A DNA stretch of 64,000 nt from Leptidea sinapis (lineage: Eukaryota; Arthropoda; Insecta; Lepidoptera; Pieridae): positions 2,852,001-2,916,000 of the forward strand of contig NC_066273.1 of the NCBI RefSeq assembly GCF_905404315.1. The letters run 5' to 3'. Within the stretch, counting starts at the first letter, position 1. Every line of letters starts with the position of its first letter. Shown piece after piece: positions 31,158 to 46,100 of the stretch. The notes beneath the pieces are model-generated. The model saw only the letters and a list, made by a program, of their open reading frames with translations, was not told the origin of the DNA and ran no database searches. The translations under genes were made by a program, and so were the position numbers.

Positions 31158-34100
31158 GTATTTATGTATTTCTTTTTATTTATAATTTTACTATTTATAT
31201 TCATATTATTAAATTCTGCTCTATTTAAGAAAAGAGATATTTAGGTATATATATGCATAATTATAATGTATATTTCAAAAAAGATTTTCTGTAATATATA
31301 TCCAGATTAGTAATTAATGAGGTACTTACCTTATGTGCTAAACAAAGAAGATATAAATAGTAATAGGTAATAATATAGTACTTATCAATAATTTATTTTA
31401 TATAATGTGACTTATAGTGATGTTTTATCTGTAAATATTCTTGTAAAGGTCTTATATGCTAACTAATATTATAAAGAGGATACATTTGTGTTTTTGTATC
31501 TATTTTTGTAATGTTTTAACACTAAAACTACTGGACCGATTTCAAAAATTCTTTCAGCAGAAAGCACCATCACTCAGTGAAGGTGCTTTCACCTGAGAGT
31601 TGAACATTACACACCAAAGTTTACGAACCATGCATCACTTGAAGTTTTGGCTCAGTTGGTAAGAGCTCTACGACAGAACCCGAGAGGTGCGGATTCAAGT
31701 CCCGCATTGTTCGTAAATTTTGGTATAAATTAAATTTGTATATTTACTCCCAGACATGAGTGATATCACTTAAAAATAACAAACTGTATAGTACGTTATA
31801 TTTTTGTAGGTATTGCTGGCATGTGTGCTAAGACTACAGTTGCTCCATTGGACAGGATAAAGATACTGTTGCAGGCTCAGTCATCCCATTACAAACACCA
31901 TGGAGTGTTTGGTGGCCTCATGGCAATAGTTAAACAGGAATCATTTATAGCGTTATACAAGGGTAATGGAGCCCAAATGGTCAGGATATTCCCGTATGCT
32001 GCAACACAGTTTACGAGCTTTGAAATTTATAAAAAAGTAAGTTTGATCACTTTTTTATTAAATTAATTTTTTTTTTGTGTTGAAAGAATTGAGACCGGTT
32101 AGCTTATGAGTAAAACTTGTTGATGTAATTATACATTTTTGATTATTATTGGTGGCTCTTAACTCTGCCTCAAATAGTTTGGGTTGGACTTAGTATCTCT
32201 TAGCATGACTTTGGATGTAAAAAATATTGTAGTTGATGGAGCTTTAGTCCAAAATTATAGAGTAATAGCACCATTATCTTGGACCAAAGCTCTATTTATA
32301 GAAATTGGTTAGGTTAGGTGCCCCCATTCTCATTCGCCCCCTCGTGCTAAGAGATACTAAGTTTTAACCAATAGTTCTTTGACAGTTAAAAGATATTTAT
32401 TGTAATAGTGGTCTGTTATGAAATTGCTGTTTGGTGTCATTGCTACTTTGGATTAAAATAAAACCTTCTGTGATATGTCAGAGTGAAACTTGATTCACAT
32501 GACAGCTAGAACATTCTCAATTTAAAAAATGTTGAACATTCAATTGTTTGAGTTTAAATCATTTTTTCATTCAGCTTAGAAGTAAAGTCGGTTTTGATGA
32601 TTTTACGGAAGTAATTTATACGTCTTCATAGACAGTGACGGCTGTGAAAATGATGAAAAAAATATAGTAAACCTCTATTTTGAGCAATGCACGCATACTA
32701 ACACAATGTGTCAAATAAATCGCGAGGGTAAGCACATCTTACCAGCTACGTAAGCTACAGCTTGTCATGCACACTAAAATAATAAACCTGGCCTGTTTTC
32801 ATCGGTTGTTTAGCAGCAAGTGGCTCTATCTACACCTTCCAATATCTAAGGCTTGAAGGAATCTAGCACTTAAAAAAAATTTAATGGTATTGATTTAGGA
32901 TCAAAGTATAAATCAGTCCACCACCAGTGGGAGGCTCCTTTACACAGGATGCCGGCTAGATTATGGGTACCACAACGGCGCCTATTTCTGCCGTGAAGCA
33001 GTAATGTATAAGCATTATTGTTTCGGTGTGAAGGACGCCGTAGCTAGTGAAATTACTGGGCAAATGAGACTTAATATCTTATGTCTCAAGGTGACGAGCG
33101 CAGTTGTAGTGCTGCTCAGAATTTTTGGGGTTTGTCAAGAACCCTGAGTGGCACTGCATTGTAATGGGCAGGGTGCATCAATTACCATCAGCTGAACGTC
33201 CTGCTTGTCTCGTCCCTTATTTTCATAAAAAAAAAAAAGTCGAGAACGGCTGTATCGCTGGCTAGATAAATGTTAAACATCTATTGTGTGAACCAGCTTA
33301 TTGAATATTCTATTAGCATTCAATCATTGGACGACAATAGTCGTGCTCGCGTTAATAATGTTAAACGAGATGTTGACATCACGACACTTGATAGCAATGT
33401 CATGGAGTCAGAGTAGGGTCTGCTCGCTGACGTGTCAATGGAAACACGTGTTGCTATGTATTTCTCGGGTGACTTTCAATCATATACACGTGTTAAAGTA
33501 CTAATAATGTACATACACAAAGTTCTAATGTGTAAAATATATTTTATTATCAATCAAAGTTTTATTAATATGTAACGTTCTTTTATGTTATCATTTTATG
33601 GTGTCTTATGCAACAGTTGTATAATAAGTTGCGATGGGGAGCCTCAGGAGAACATCCCAATTAATGACGCCATGAGATATTTTTAACCAGTTAACCTACA
33701 ATATTTTTCTACGACTAGGTAATTTTAAATAAAACAAACAAATATCACAAGTTTTCGAGTTGCCGCTTAAATGGGCGGGAATCTCTGATGAGTGGTTTCA
33801 TTTCTCCTTCAAGGCAAAGGTACACCCATACAGCCAACGCGGGAAAATTTAAAATTACAAAATATACCTAGCAGCATCTTGGCAAATTATATTAAAAAGT
33901 TTTTTCTTAAGTTGACATTAAAATGTTTAGTCTTATGATTTAAACATGAAAATATTATGAATGTAATGTAGTATGTACTACATATTAGATACATAAGTAC
34001 CTATCCATCCCTACTCTATGGTATTACCTAATATTTCTATGAACCTACCATGCCTGGCGACATTATAGTACGGTAAACAATGCTTTCTTTGGCCATAGAG

Positions 34101-37100
34101 TATAAACTTTTTCAAAGACTCAATAAAGTATGTATTTATATTACTGATCGTGGCTGAATAAATGACACATAACAGTAGAGGAGTAGAAAACTATGCATAA
34201 AATTTAAGTAATAACCTAAGTTTTCCTTAAGTTAAACAATTTCAATATTAAATAGTTCAACTTAGATTAGTTTAAGATATCTCTACTGTCGGGCGTCCCG
34301 AGATTAACTTATTTAAATGTACTTTGAACTTCTTAGCTTGATCAAATCAATTCACAGCTTATTATGATTCTATTTGGTCATGAAAAGAAGTGCCGAGAAT
34401 AAAGAGCTATTTATTGTATTGTAGCTAACGCTTCAAACCGTTAAAATGCTGTCCTAATTATAAGATTTGATGAAGAATTTGAAAATGAAATAGCGTGGGA
34501 ATTCGACGCAATAATGTCACTTAATTGTTGCCAAAAATATTACTAATTAATTGTTACTATTGTCTCATAAGTAAATTTTTATAAAAAAATCCTTCAAATA
34601 CTTTTAGCAGATATATTTTTCAGACTGTTATAATTCACCGCCTTTTATTTTTGGGTTCGCTTTTTATATTATGATTTGCAACGTACTCACAAAGACAAAC
34701 GGATTGTTTATAATATGTATTTTCTCCGTGATAGTAAAACGTTAAGACTTTAGCGCGGCACGAATTTTCGTGAAAATGATAAGAAAACTCGTGAGAAATT
34801 ATATCATTGCTGACCAACTTGTCTGTATATACCACGTTTTGGTTATTAAAAGCTTTAGAATGAACTCCTTTCTCGCGCTTCTTTCAGGTCGTTATAACTT
34901 GGAAAGAATTATTTCGGCAACTCAATGTTTCCTTTGGTGTTTCTCAGAGTTTCCTTTGCACCGGATGCCGGCTAGATTATGGGTACCACAACGGCGCCTA
35001 TTTCTGCCATGAAGCAGTAATGTGTAAACTTTACTGTGTTTCGGTCTGAAGGGTGCCGTAGTTTGTGAAATTACTGGGCAAATGAGACGTAACTTCTTAT
35101 GTCTTAAGGTGACGAGCGCAATTATTGTAGTGCCGCTCAGAATTTTTGGGCTTTTCAAGAATACTCAATAATCATCTGTATCAACCGTATCAATTACCAT
35201 CAGCTGAACGTCCTGCTCGTCCGGTCCCGTATTTTCATAAAAAAAAGAGGGTGGCGCTAATCGTCATTTCAGGCAGGCTAGTAAGATTAATGGTAGAGCT
35301 CACAGATCCCGGGGATACAAAAATACAAAAAGGAGGCCCATTATCTGTGCTATGTCACTGATAAGTGTCAAAGTCAAAACATAGTGTAGGCGAAAACGAC
35401 CATGCCAGGCTCTGCCCCACCAATTTACATCATTTTCACAAAATGTTAATATTCAAAAATTATCATTAAGGATAAAAAAATGTAGAAAAAAGTAACTCAA
35501 CCCTTCTCGTCGACTTCCTATTTCTCAGGCGGCCATTCGCATTACTTTTTTACGCATAAGCGATCAATAAAACGACTTCAATTACTTAGAAGTAAAAGAA
35601 AATCTTGTTGAATATGTTATTAAAATAATGCTATTTGTTGAAATTAATTATTATGTGTCGTAAATCAATTAATTATATTGGTATCGCAAATGTAACTTCG
35701 CTTCGCGCAATTGTGACAGCAAACGTCATAAATGTCTATACCATCATTTATCATCTTTGTTAGGTACACAGTGATTTATGTTTTCTGTGGCATTTAGTTA
35801 GATGTGCGGACTTTTTAGTTAATCTCGTGTAGATTTCGTTTCTCGTAAAAATTGAAGACTTATTTGATACTAGCTGACCCGGCAAACGTTGTTTTGCCAT
35901 AAAAAGTATAATTAACGCGATAGTTTTATAAGTAATAAAATATTGCCTATATTATAGCCTGTACATCATTTTGTTCTATTGTCAATAGTTTTGGCAGCGC
36001 ACGCAAAAATAGGTTTTCGATTTTACACCTTGTGTTACAAAATAGCAATTTTATTACGGATCCCTAATTTTGAAAAAAAAACATAGCCTATAGCCTTCCT
36101 CGATAAATGGACTACCCAACACTGAAAGAATCATTCAAATCGGACCAGTAGTACCAGAGATTAGCGCGTTCAAACAAACAAAGAAACAAACACTGCAGCT
36201 TAATAATATTAGTATAGATAATTATGTTGTTTTAGTATTATATTCCATCCAATTAATCATAAAATCCGGACAAGTTAGAGATCCGGACTAGAGTCTAAAA
36301 GCCCGGATTAATACAGACCCTTAACCTTAGTCCTAACGATGATTTTGAAACTTCAACGTAGATTTTAAAAAACTCTTATTTTGTTAATATACACCAAAAT
36401 TCTCAATAAATTGACTCCACAATCACATTAAAAGCACAACTACAACTTGAAACGATAATAGCAACGACAGCCTTAATTTTTTTATTATTACGATTATCGT
36501 AAAAGTGACGTTTGATTATTTGTCAAATTCGAATATTCGTCTCTGACATTTTCAACTAAGAGTAGGGTTAGGACCGATAATATCGAATAATGGTTCGTTC
36601 GTTCAATCATCGTTTCGACATTGAATACGATGTAACTAAGAGTAGGATTCTCAACTCATAATATTTAGATAATAAGTAATCAAAAAATGGTAATAGTTTT
36701 GAAGTTAGTTTTTTTCTTACATACATAAATAGCTGTAAGGGTAAATGTATACACTTCTACAATAAAGTCCCAGCTACTGTTCAGGCATTATCTATAAATA
36801 AATTTAAATGTCTTATGTTATATACAGCTGAATATCTAAGTGATCGGACTGCCTGGGACTAGATTATGATTGTTTTATAGCTATAGAAAGGACTATACAA
36901 TATTTTATATTTTTATTGAAAAGAGCTCAAAAAAAGAATGCTCAGAGAGTTTCTTGCGCCGCTTCTACTCTCTCAAAGCGCCATTTGTTTCCGAAGCGGT
37001 AGTAATATCTAGTATATTAGAAATGACATCAAAAAGAATTCTAAAGGAATCAATTTTTGAGAAAATAAATGCCTTTTATGCCTTTATTGCTCTGCCAACA

Positions 37101-40100
37101 AAGTATAACTTCTGATGTGTGTACGTAAAGTACTCACACATATAAATCGGGCAGGTTTCAGCATGTGGCATATGGGTGCGTAGAATGGAATGTCGCTACT
37201 TCTGTTACGAAACATACCGCAGGTTTTTACTACGAAGAGCACTAATGCTCAGCTTGCATGTGTCCCACATTTTTAAAATGTAATAAAAACCTCCGGATGG
37301 CGAGTAACCTTTGCAAACTGGATACGCTGGAGGTCAACAGTGAAACTATAGCACGTACCTATATATTATACAAATTTTGGTTATTTTAAAACACTGAGGG
37401 CCGTAAGATCATTAGTAGTTTAAAACACGCGAGATAGTTTAATCTCTTCACATCGATTACTTCGTAAGACCAATGGTAACTAATCCAATAAGGTAGGTTA
37501 AACTATCGATTAGAGTAAACCAAACCAGAGGTCCGTTTAAACTCTTCTCAGCGTCAAACTGTCTAGATGTCAAAAGCGAATTGATATATGATGATTGACG
37601 TGCTCCATAATGGTTTCTTCTTCGTTAGTTTAATTCAAATGTTGAGGCGGTCCTGTACGATACCGCGCAAAATGTTGGTATATTCGAAATGACATAAAAA
37701 AGTAATTAATTCTGAGAGAATAAATGGCTTTTTATGTCCTTACATACTTGTTCGGTGTTCGCCGTACTTTCCGTTCTAAAGCTTTTTTTATAGTTTCATA
37801 TTTCGTCCGCAATGTCTTGGCATTTCTTGGATAGATACCCGATGTACAGTAGAATTCTTTTACGAGCTTGCACCATGTTTGTTTATTCTCCAAAATGCGT
37901 GCCTTTATACAAGAGCAGTCAATAATTCCATCTCGGATCACAAAACAATTGATACAGACAACACAATAAGACTCAATTAATAATTTAGCTTTACGAGCAA
38001 TACATCAAATAAATACCACGAATTAAAATTACTTATCTATACGTTTGAATATAATCGCAAAGTGTCATTGTCAAGATGTCAATGTCAAATTGTCAAACTA
38101 AGCTATTTAATGCCATTATTTGAATGAACGAAATTAGAATAAATTAATGCTGCCATGTGAAAAAGGCTAATCGAAGTTTAGTTATCCGTCCACATTTTCT
38201 GTTAGATCTTACGACGGTAGATTAAATTGATTCTTTTTAACTTGGATTACGAAATCCAAAGTTTAAACTTCTTTTGATATTGCGACGCTACTGCTTGGGA
38301 CAGCATTTATAATTTTAATGAATTCAAGTGTGGTGAAGAGGACTTGTTGACTCGTGAAACGCAGAAATGAGAATGAATTACGTATTATCCCAGTGACACT
38401 GACAATCTAGGCACATGAGTAACTAAAGGGTACAGAGATTAAGCTCCTTAAGAGCGGGCAAAATTGTTGCCTATTGTGGTTTGGTTGTCACAAAATGTTA
38501 AGATAAATCAAACAAAGCACTTTTCATTAGCTTTTTATTGGGTTTGGTAATCGATATTAAATAACCCTAGGTTCAAGATTTCATACATAAGTCACAATTG
38601 AAAGTGTCCACTTTAACATAATACACATCTATTATACCGTCTAGTTTAGGTTCTTAAATATTTATTTCATATTATAACAAATTTTAGAACCATATATTGA
38701 TGGGAGTATTTCATTAAAAATGCTTTTTTAAGTTAAATAAATCTTAATAGTTTCAAGTTCATCATACTAGCCATTAAGGAGTTCCCTCGTGAGGAGAGAG
38801 TCCTATCTGCAGCTGTAGTCCATGGTGAAGATAATGTTTGGCGACCGAAATCAAAGTCTCATTCCAGCTTTTGGCGAAAACAGCTCCTGAAGCTTCCTGT
38901 AGAGATTTTCAACTGTCTGTGCCATTGTCATACTGTTCTTTCCGACACTCACACATGCCCCCGATCATCGTAGTAGTGTAACCATTTTGCGTGGTTGTTC
39001 ATTACCCTCTGTACCCTTTAGTTACTCATGTGATCTAGGGGTGCCGGGGTCGAATCCCGATAGTAGGTATCTGTGTGTCATGGATGTTCATGTTATGTGT
39101 CTGTACATATTATTGTATTAATTAATGTATCGGGTGCTACATTATTTGTGTGGAATGACAATTATTATCAAATCATTTTTATAATTTATGCAGACAGTTT
39201 TGCAGGAAAAAGCCTGTTAATTATAACATCGTTGTACAGAATATGCCCGTTTTTGTTTCAATATACTACAATAGAGACCACGTAAACCCTTTCTTTAATG
39301 AGCATTAAATGTTAAAAATGAAACACCGACGAAAACTTGATTTAGCTTGCCTTCTATTTGGTGTGTTAAAATTCGAGATGCCAAAATACTTTTATAAAAA
39401 CTAGTAGCTGACCCAGCAAACGTTGTATTGCCGATATTAAAATCGCGATACAAAAGTAACTGTTCATCGTAGATGGGTGAAAATTTGAAGTTGTATGTAT
39501 TTTTTAATGCTGACTTATAATCAAACAAATTTAAAAAAAAATGTCAAAAAATTAAAAAAAAAAATCGTGTGGACCCTTAACATTTAGGGGGATGAAAAAT
39601 AGATGTGCTACCCAATATGCACTCAAAATTTCATGAGAATCAACGGTCAAGCCGTTTCGGAGGAGTTCAATGTTTAACACCATGACACGAGAATTTTATA
39701 TATTAAAGATCAAAAACGGCTAGTCTTAGGTCCTGTGGGTCACAGTAATGTTCTGTTCATTGAGAAGCATCGATCGTAGTCATTTAGGGGTTTTTAGGGT
39801 TGGGTAGCTTTCGTTACTCGTCATTCAAATGTTGCAATAACATCCCACATTTATCATGTATGGTATGTTTTAATTAATTTTTTTTTTTCTATTTTGAACT
39901 CAGTGATACAAATTTAATATTTTATTATTATTCTCTTTATTATAATTTCATCTTATTTTCTACATTTTATTTTTTATTTGACACACTTTTTACACAAATT
40001 ATCTTTCCCCAAATTAAGCATATATAGCCTGTGTTATGGGTTGCAAGACAACGATATATTGAATACAATATACTTACTTAAACATACATAAATACATTTA

Positions 40101-43100
40101 AACATCCATGACTCGGAAACAAACATCCATATTCATCATATAAATGCTTGCACCGACCGAACCCGGGACCTCTTGCTTAGTAGGTAGGATCGCTAACCAC
40201 TCTGCTATACAGGTCATCAGATTATTTATATATATTTAACATATTTATAAAAAAAAACAATATTACAAATATAAATATAAAAAATAGAGTCCCGCCGGCG
40301 TTGGTTCACGACAATTCCGCCGGTAGTTAGGGCGACAGACTGAGGAACTTCCGCACGATGCGTGCCGTTCACAAAACAGCTGCTTTCTGTAACTGACCCT
40401 TTATCCAATTATTAAGCGAGAGCCTCTTGAGATGATGGTCGAGGCTCTTTGCTATAAGACCGTTTACGGAAACGACTATTGGGACAATTATTGTTGAACC
40501 AACATCCCACATGTCAGTAACCTCGTGTGCTAAGTCTAGGTACTTCGACAATTTGTCTATTTCAGCTTTCACAAGGTTATCATCACACGGAACGGTGATA
40601 TCAATAATAAATTATTATTATTTTTATTAGTATTATTTATATTCTTACAATTTTTTACTGACGTGACGGAAGACGGGATTTTTCTAAACAATGGACAGAA
40701 TAAACATTAACTTATAGCAATTAAATTATTAAACGAAGCTGGTGGTTAATGAGACCTAATGCAATTTACTTGGTTTTATATATTATTTAATTATATAATT
40801 GTAGATAAGTAGGAGACGAAGTATAAATATCAAGGCCTGATGGAAATTAGGTATATTTTTTGATGAAGATGTTATTTTTAATAATAATAAGAGACAAGAC
40901 GAGCGGGATTTTCAGCTGGTGGTAATTGATACGCTCTGCGTTGTTATTTTTATGGGCAGTTGATAGCCCGATACTTCCATAAAATAGTAGATTTTCACCA
41001 AGGGCATAAAGTTAACGAGTCATGCGGTGGTGTTATTTGTAGCGAGAGACGAGGTCGAGGACACTAAGTCAACCAAAGAATAAATAAAAAGAAGATTTTT
41101 TATTACTAGCTAGCTGACCCGACAGACGTTGTTCTGAATATAATAAATAAAATAATGTTTTTATATGAATTTGTCAATAATATATCATAACATCAAAAAT
41201 TACTTCGTAAAATATGCACCCTGCTGTCGTAATGACATTGTTTTACAGCAGAACTGTCAAACCGTGCGTCAATAAATTCTCTCATTGAAATTATGTATGG
41301 ACACATCAAAGGAAAAACAAATTTGTTGTTTTTATTTAATTTATCAGCATTTTCCTATTTATTCACTTCTCTGGACTTCCACAAATAATTCAAGACCAAA
41401 ATAAGCCAAATCGGTCCAGCCGTTCTCGAGTTTTAGCGAGACTAACGAACAGCAATTCATTTTTATATATATAGATTATAGTTACATACACTGTTCTTCA
41501 TGCCGTATATTAATTTACGGTACGGTAAGTATGATAATTGTTTAAGATAGGCCGTTGTTTTCTATTTTACCTCAAAATTGCTTAGTGCGTAGATAAAAGT
41601 CTTCTCATGAATCAGTGTTGCAGACCGAAAACTAAGCTATGCCGAGCAAGCTAGAAATAAATAGCCGTGCACACCAACAGCTAAGCCAAAGATCAGTCAG
41701 TGTCTACTAAACGACCGTGCGTACAACAATGAACACTGGACAGTGGACAGCACTGGCGAAGGATGTGCAAAGGGTGTGCGGGGTAGCGGGAGGGGCTTAT
41801 CTTAGCTCATATTTTAGTTAGCTCACATAGGTTAGTTCGCATTGTTTGCGGTCTTCACACAAGTATGGAAAACTGCGTCAGCTATGCGAGCTAAGCAAAA
41901 CTAACTTAGCTCTTGGTCTGCAACCCGTACCATATTGACGTTTCGCGAAGGCCGTTTTACATTTTATTATGGGACATATTTGGGTGCGGCGTTGTCCAAG
42001 AACTGTCACAGTGACGGGTAGGGTGGCATGTTTTCTTAATATACTTCGAGGAACAGTTGCTGGACCGTTAAAACTTTGCATTCTGAGTAAAGTAGGTTGG
42101 TAAATAAATATATTTGCTGAGCTGACCCGGCAAACGTCGTTTTGCCATATACATTATTTTAATACTTAGACCGTTTCTTGGACATTCCAACATTACTTTA
42201 TTTTTCTAAAATAAAAGAATTTTCCTGAGACGAACGTAGCTTAAGTTACTCCTTATTACATCAGCTACCTCCCAATAAAGGTCCCGTGAAAATCGGTCCA
42301 GTCGTTTAAGAGATTAGCCGGAACAAACAGACAGACAGACAAAAATTGTAAAAAAATATTATTTTTGTGTATGTTCCTTATATATATTCATATACATGTA
42401 GTAAGTAACGGTTATTTCAATATTACAAACAGACACTCCAATTTTATTTATATGTAAAGTAAAGTATTCATTTATTTATGACGACACAAAACATATACAT
42501 AGTAAAATTAACAAATTTAAAAATACGCCGTCACGAAAAGGATTCCCTACTCAGCATTTTTTGGAATTGAAATAAGGATCACCCCAATTCCAACACTGAT
42601 TTTCGAAGTCGAACTGTTGACAGCAGCCGTAGACAACACGGTTCTTTTATTTAAATGTCTTAAAAGTGATCGTCTACAAATATTACAAAAAGAGAAGAAA
42701 CTAAATTTAGCTAGATTGAATTTAATGGGAGTTTTAAAAGATTTTTTTTTATCAAAATAAATAGGGTATATTATATATATATCATTATTGAAGCTGTTTA
42801 TTTTCTGTATAGATGTATCCTACTGTTTCCAGTACCTTGGCGGTCTGAACGTGCCGATGGTGCAGCACGGAGACAAGTTCGTAGCTGGTGCGGGCGCCGG
42901 AGTCACCTCCGTAACGCTCACATACCCACTGGACACCATCCGGGCTCGTCTGGCCTTCCAGATCAGCGGGGAGCATCGATACACTGGCATCGTGCACGCC
43001 GCCTCCTCTATGTTTAAAACTGTACGTACTTTTTACTTTATATACAGCCTAGCGAAACCCAAAAAAAAACGATTGTATGTAAAATTGTATGAAACGTGCA

Positions 43101-46100
43101 GTACTTGACAAATGATGGTTATAATCTTGCTTAAAAACGGAGATAGCCGAAATCCACGACATTGCCTACCAGTGGGAGTCTCCTTTGCACAGGAAGCCTG
43201 CTAGATTATAAGTACCACAACGGCGCCTATTTCTGCCGTGAAGTATGTGTAAACATTACTGTGTTTCGGTCTGAAGGTCGCCGTAGCTAGTGAAATTACT
43301 GGGCAAATGAGACTTAACATCTTATGTCTCAAGGTGACGAGCGCAATTGTAGTGCCGCTCAGAATTTTTGGGTTTTTTCAAGAATTTAAAGCGGCACTGC
43401 ATTCTAATGGGTAGGGCGTATCAATTACCATCTGAGCTGAACGTCCTACTCGTCTCGTCCCTTGTATTCATAAAAAAAAAATAAGCAACTGTTCGCTTTC
43501 AAACTTAGCCGGATTATACCATTTCAAATCAGTTGGAAATCCCGCCTCTTATTAATTAGTATTTACATCCTCTTTGTCTGTATCAAAGATATTTTAAAAG
43601 AATAGAAAAACTTTACCGGCAATACAAACTTACTATGAAGTCCGCGTCAACCAATTTTTGCTGGGATATGGGCGTGGCGTCCATGAAGTGGTCCAAATTA
43701 ACCAATCACATCGCTTCCCGCCAAAAGCGGTATAAACTATATATTAATAGATATGACTAGGTTATATTATAATTGTTGTGTCTAAATGTCCAAAAACAGC
43801 AACTCTCATATTTCGTTAGTTACTCGTACGTTACGTTTTCATATTTATATTTATTAAATAAACTTAGTCAATTGTAGACACCAGTGTTAGCTAATGCTTA
43901 GCGGCCGTTTTCAATAACCTATCTACCATTAGTTTAACTTCAATAACCTATCGACATAAAGCATTGGACTATAACTATACTGGACATAACTATGGATAGA
44001 TACGATCTTGTCATTAAACGGTGACAGCATTGTATCCGTAACTCGAGATACGTTATTGAAAACGGCCGTAAGTAAACCAAGTCAATTGTAGTCCTGGTGA
44101 CTAGACGAGTTAGCTAATGCTTATATCATTTATACGTCTAGATAGACTGTGACAGCTGTGAGTACGTCAAAAAAATTGAGATTGACAGTTAGTAAGTGAA
44201 GGACCGATGACAAAATGTAATAATTTGATTACTATAATAAAAAATGACGATGCACGTACGATATACGAAACAATCAGATATTTAATTATTAGTTCTTTTG
44301 GTGCCATTTTTAACCGACTTCGAAAAGGAGGAGGTTCTCAATTAGATCGGTATTTTTTATGTATGTACACCGATTACGCTGAGATTTATGATCCGATTTT
44401 CGTGATTCCTTTAGTTTGATGCGGAATGTTTGCCTATATTCTATAGGTCCTATAAAAATTTGACATAGTTTGGCCCAATAGTTTTCACTTTATGAACTTT
44501 TTTTTTTTTAATTTTTTTGTTTACGTGTATATGTTATTATACATATTTTGTGTACAGCTTCTTTTGGGAGTTTTCATTTAGTTTGTATAAACCCGTTTGC
44601 CGATGAGTGGGTATCTACCTGTCATTTAAAACTAACAATCGTTCTTCACGATATTTCAGTCTCTCACAAGAATGTGAAATATCTCTATTATGCAAAGCAC
44701 GCGGAACCTTTCCTACGTAAAGGCCTACCCATATCTACTTTAAAAAAATTACTATTTATATATGACAACTAGAAGCAACAAAATCTTATAGTTTACCTGA
44801 TTAATGCTAATAACTCTAAAAAGTAAAAAAAAACTACGTTTAAAAAACCGACTTCAAAATCTCAAAAGTATAAAATACCTTAATACACCTCTTATGCGAA
44901 TCTTATACCTTTAATATTAATAAAATACTATTATTTATAAGTGCTACCTATTGATAGGTTTTAAGTCGGTGCCAAGCCAAATGTCACCGCAGATAAATAC
45001 ACTCGCAACGTGTGACTTTGAGCAGGATAGCTTCGTCTAGAACCAAACAACCCAAGCGGGCAGCACCGACTTAAACCTTATCAATAGGTAGCACATACAA
45101 ATTATAGAATTTTATTATTATTAAAGGTATAAGATTCGCATAAGAGGTGTATTAAATTAATCTCTATAAAGTTATTAAAATTTGTGTTTTTGAAGTCGGT
45201 TTTTTTAAACGGAGTTTTTTTAACTATAAAATAAGTTATAAATATACAAAATAACTAACTATAATAACTAAATAAAATAATAACAAAATAACTAAATAAT
45301 TTTCTTAATTTCAAGGCTTTTTTTAGTTTTTTGCTATGTAATTTATTATATTTTATAAAAGCGATTAATTTAATTTACGAAATAATTAAGACAACGCTTA
45401 AAATAAACAGACAATAAGGTCTTCATTGTATTTATAAATTAAATAGATGTAAATCAAACAGTCTTGAATGGCTGGCTGTGTGAAGTTTAACAATGACCTT
45501 CTAAAACACATTACGTACTTCTGTTTAAATAAATTTAAACCTTATATCAAGCAAATATTACTCATAATAACATATTGTATTGTAAATTAATAAACATTTA
45601 GTGGTACAACTAAATTATTTTCATAATTGGACGTAATTCCAGAAAAACGTTCCAAACCACAATCATGTCGAAATTGAGTTAAGAACACAAAACTGGTCAC
45701 GTGATTCATATTAACTTAAGTGACATAATGACTTAGTAGCCCAACCCACGTGTACGGAATACACTAATATTTATTCAACTTTAAACACGAATTCCTTAAC
45801 ATGTGATGATGTTTGTGGCTTGGAACGTTTTTCGGGAACTACGTCCAATTTATTTCCGTTATTTGTGTAAGTATGTTATAATTGTTTTAACCTTGACTTT
45901 ATATTAATATAATTGATAATAACTAGGCGCATGGCTCATCGCTTCTTATACTTTGATTGGTCGGAACGATCACTCCCGACAAATGTATCTTCCTAACCCA
46001 TAAAGGTGACATTTTAGTGACACACAGAACGTCGAAATGTACCTACTGTTAGTGCGTGACTTTTTCGTCCACGGTTAGTAAATCTTTTATTATTATAATT

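Noticed and set aside
31645..31718. tRNA gene
   Set aside because: A- and B-box-like words are present but the acceptor stem does not pair and no anticodon arm can be folded; better explained as a SINE head.
42812..42832. Alternative acceptor for carrier exon 3 just after TGTATAG
   Set aside because: It would add 20 nt and shift the frame; the AG at 42831-42832 keeps phase 0 and matches the family.
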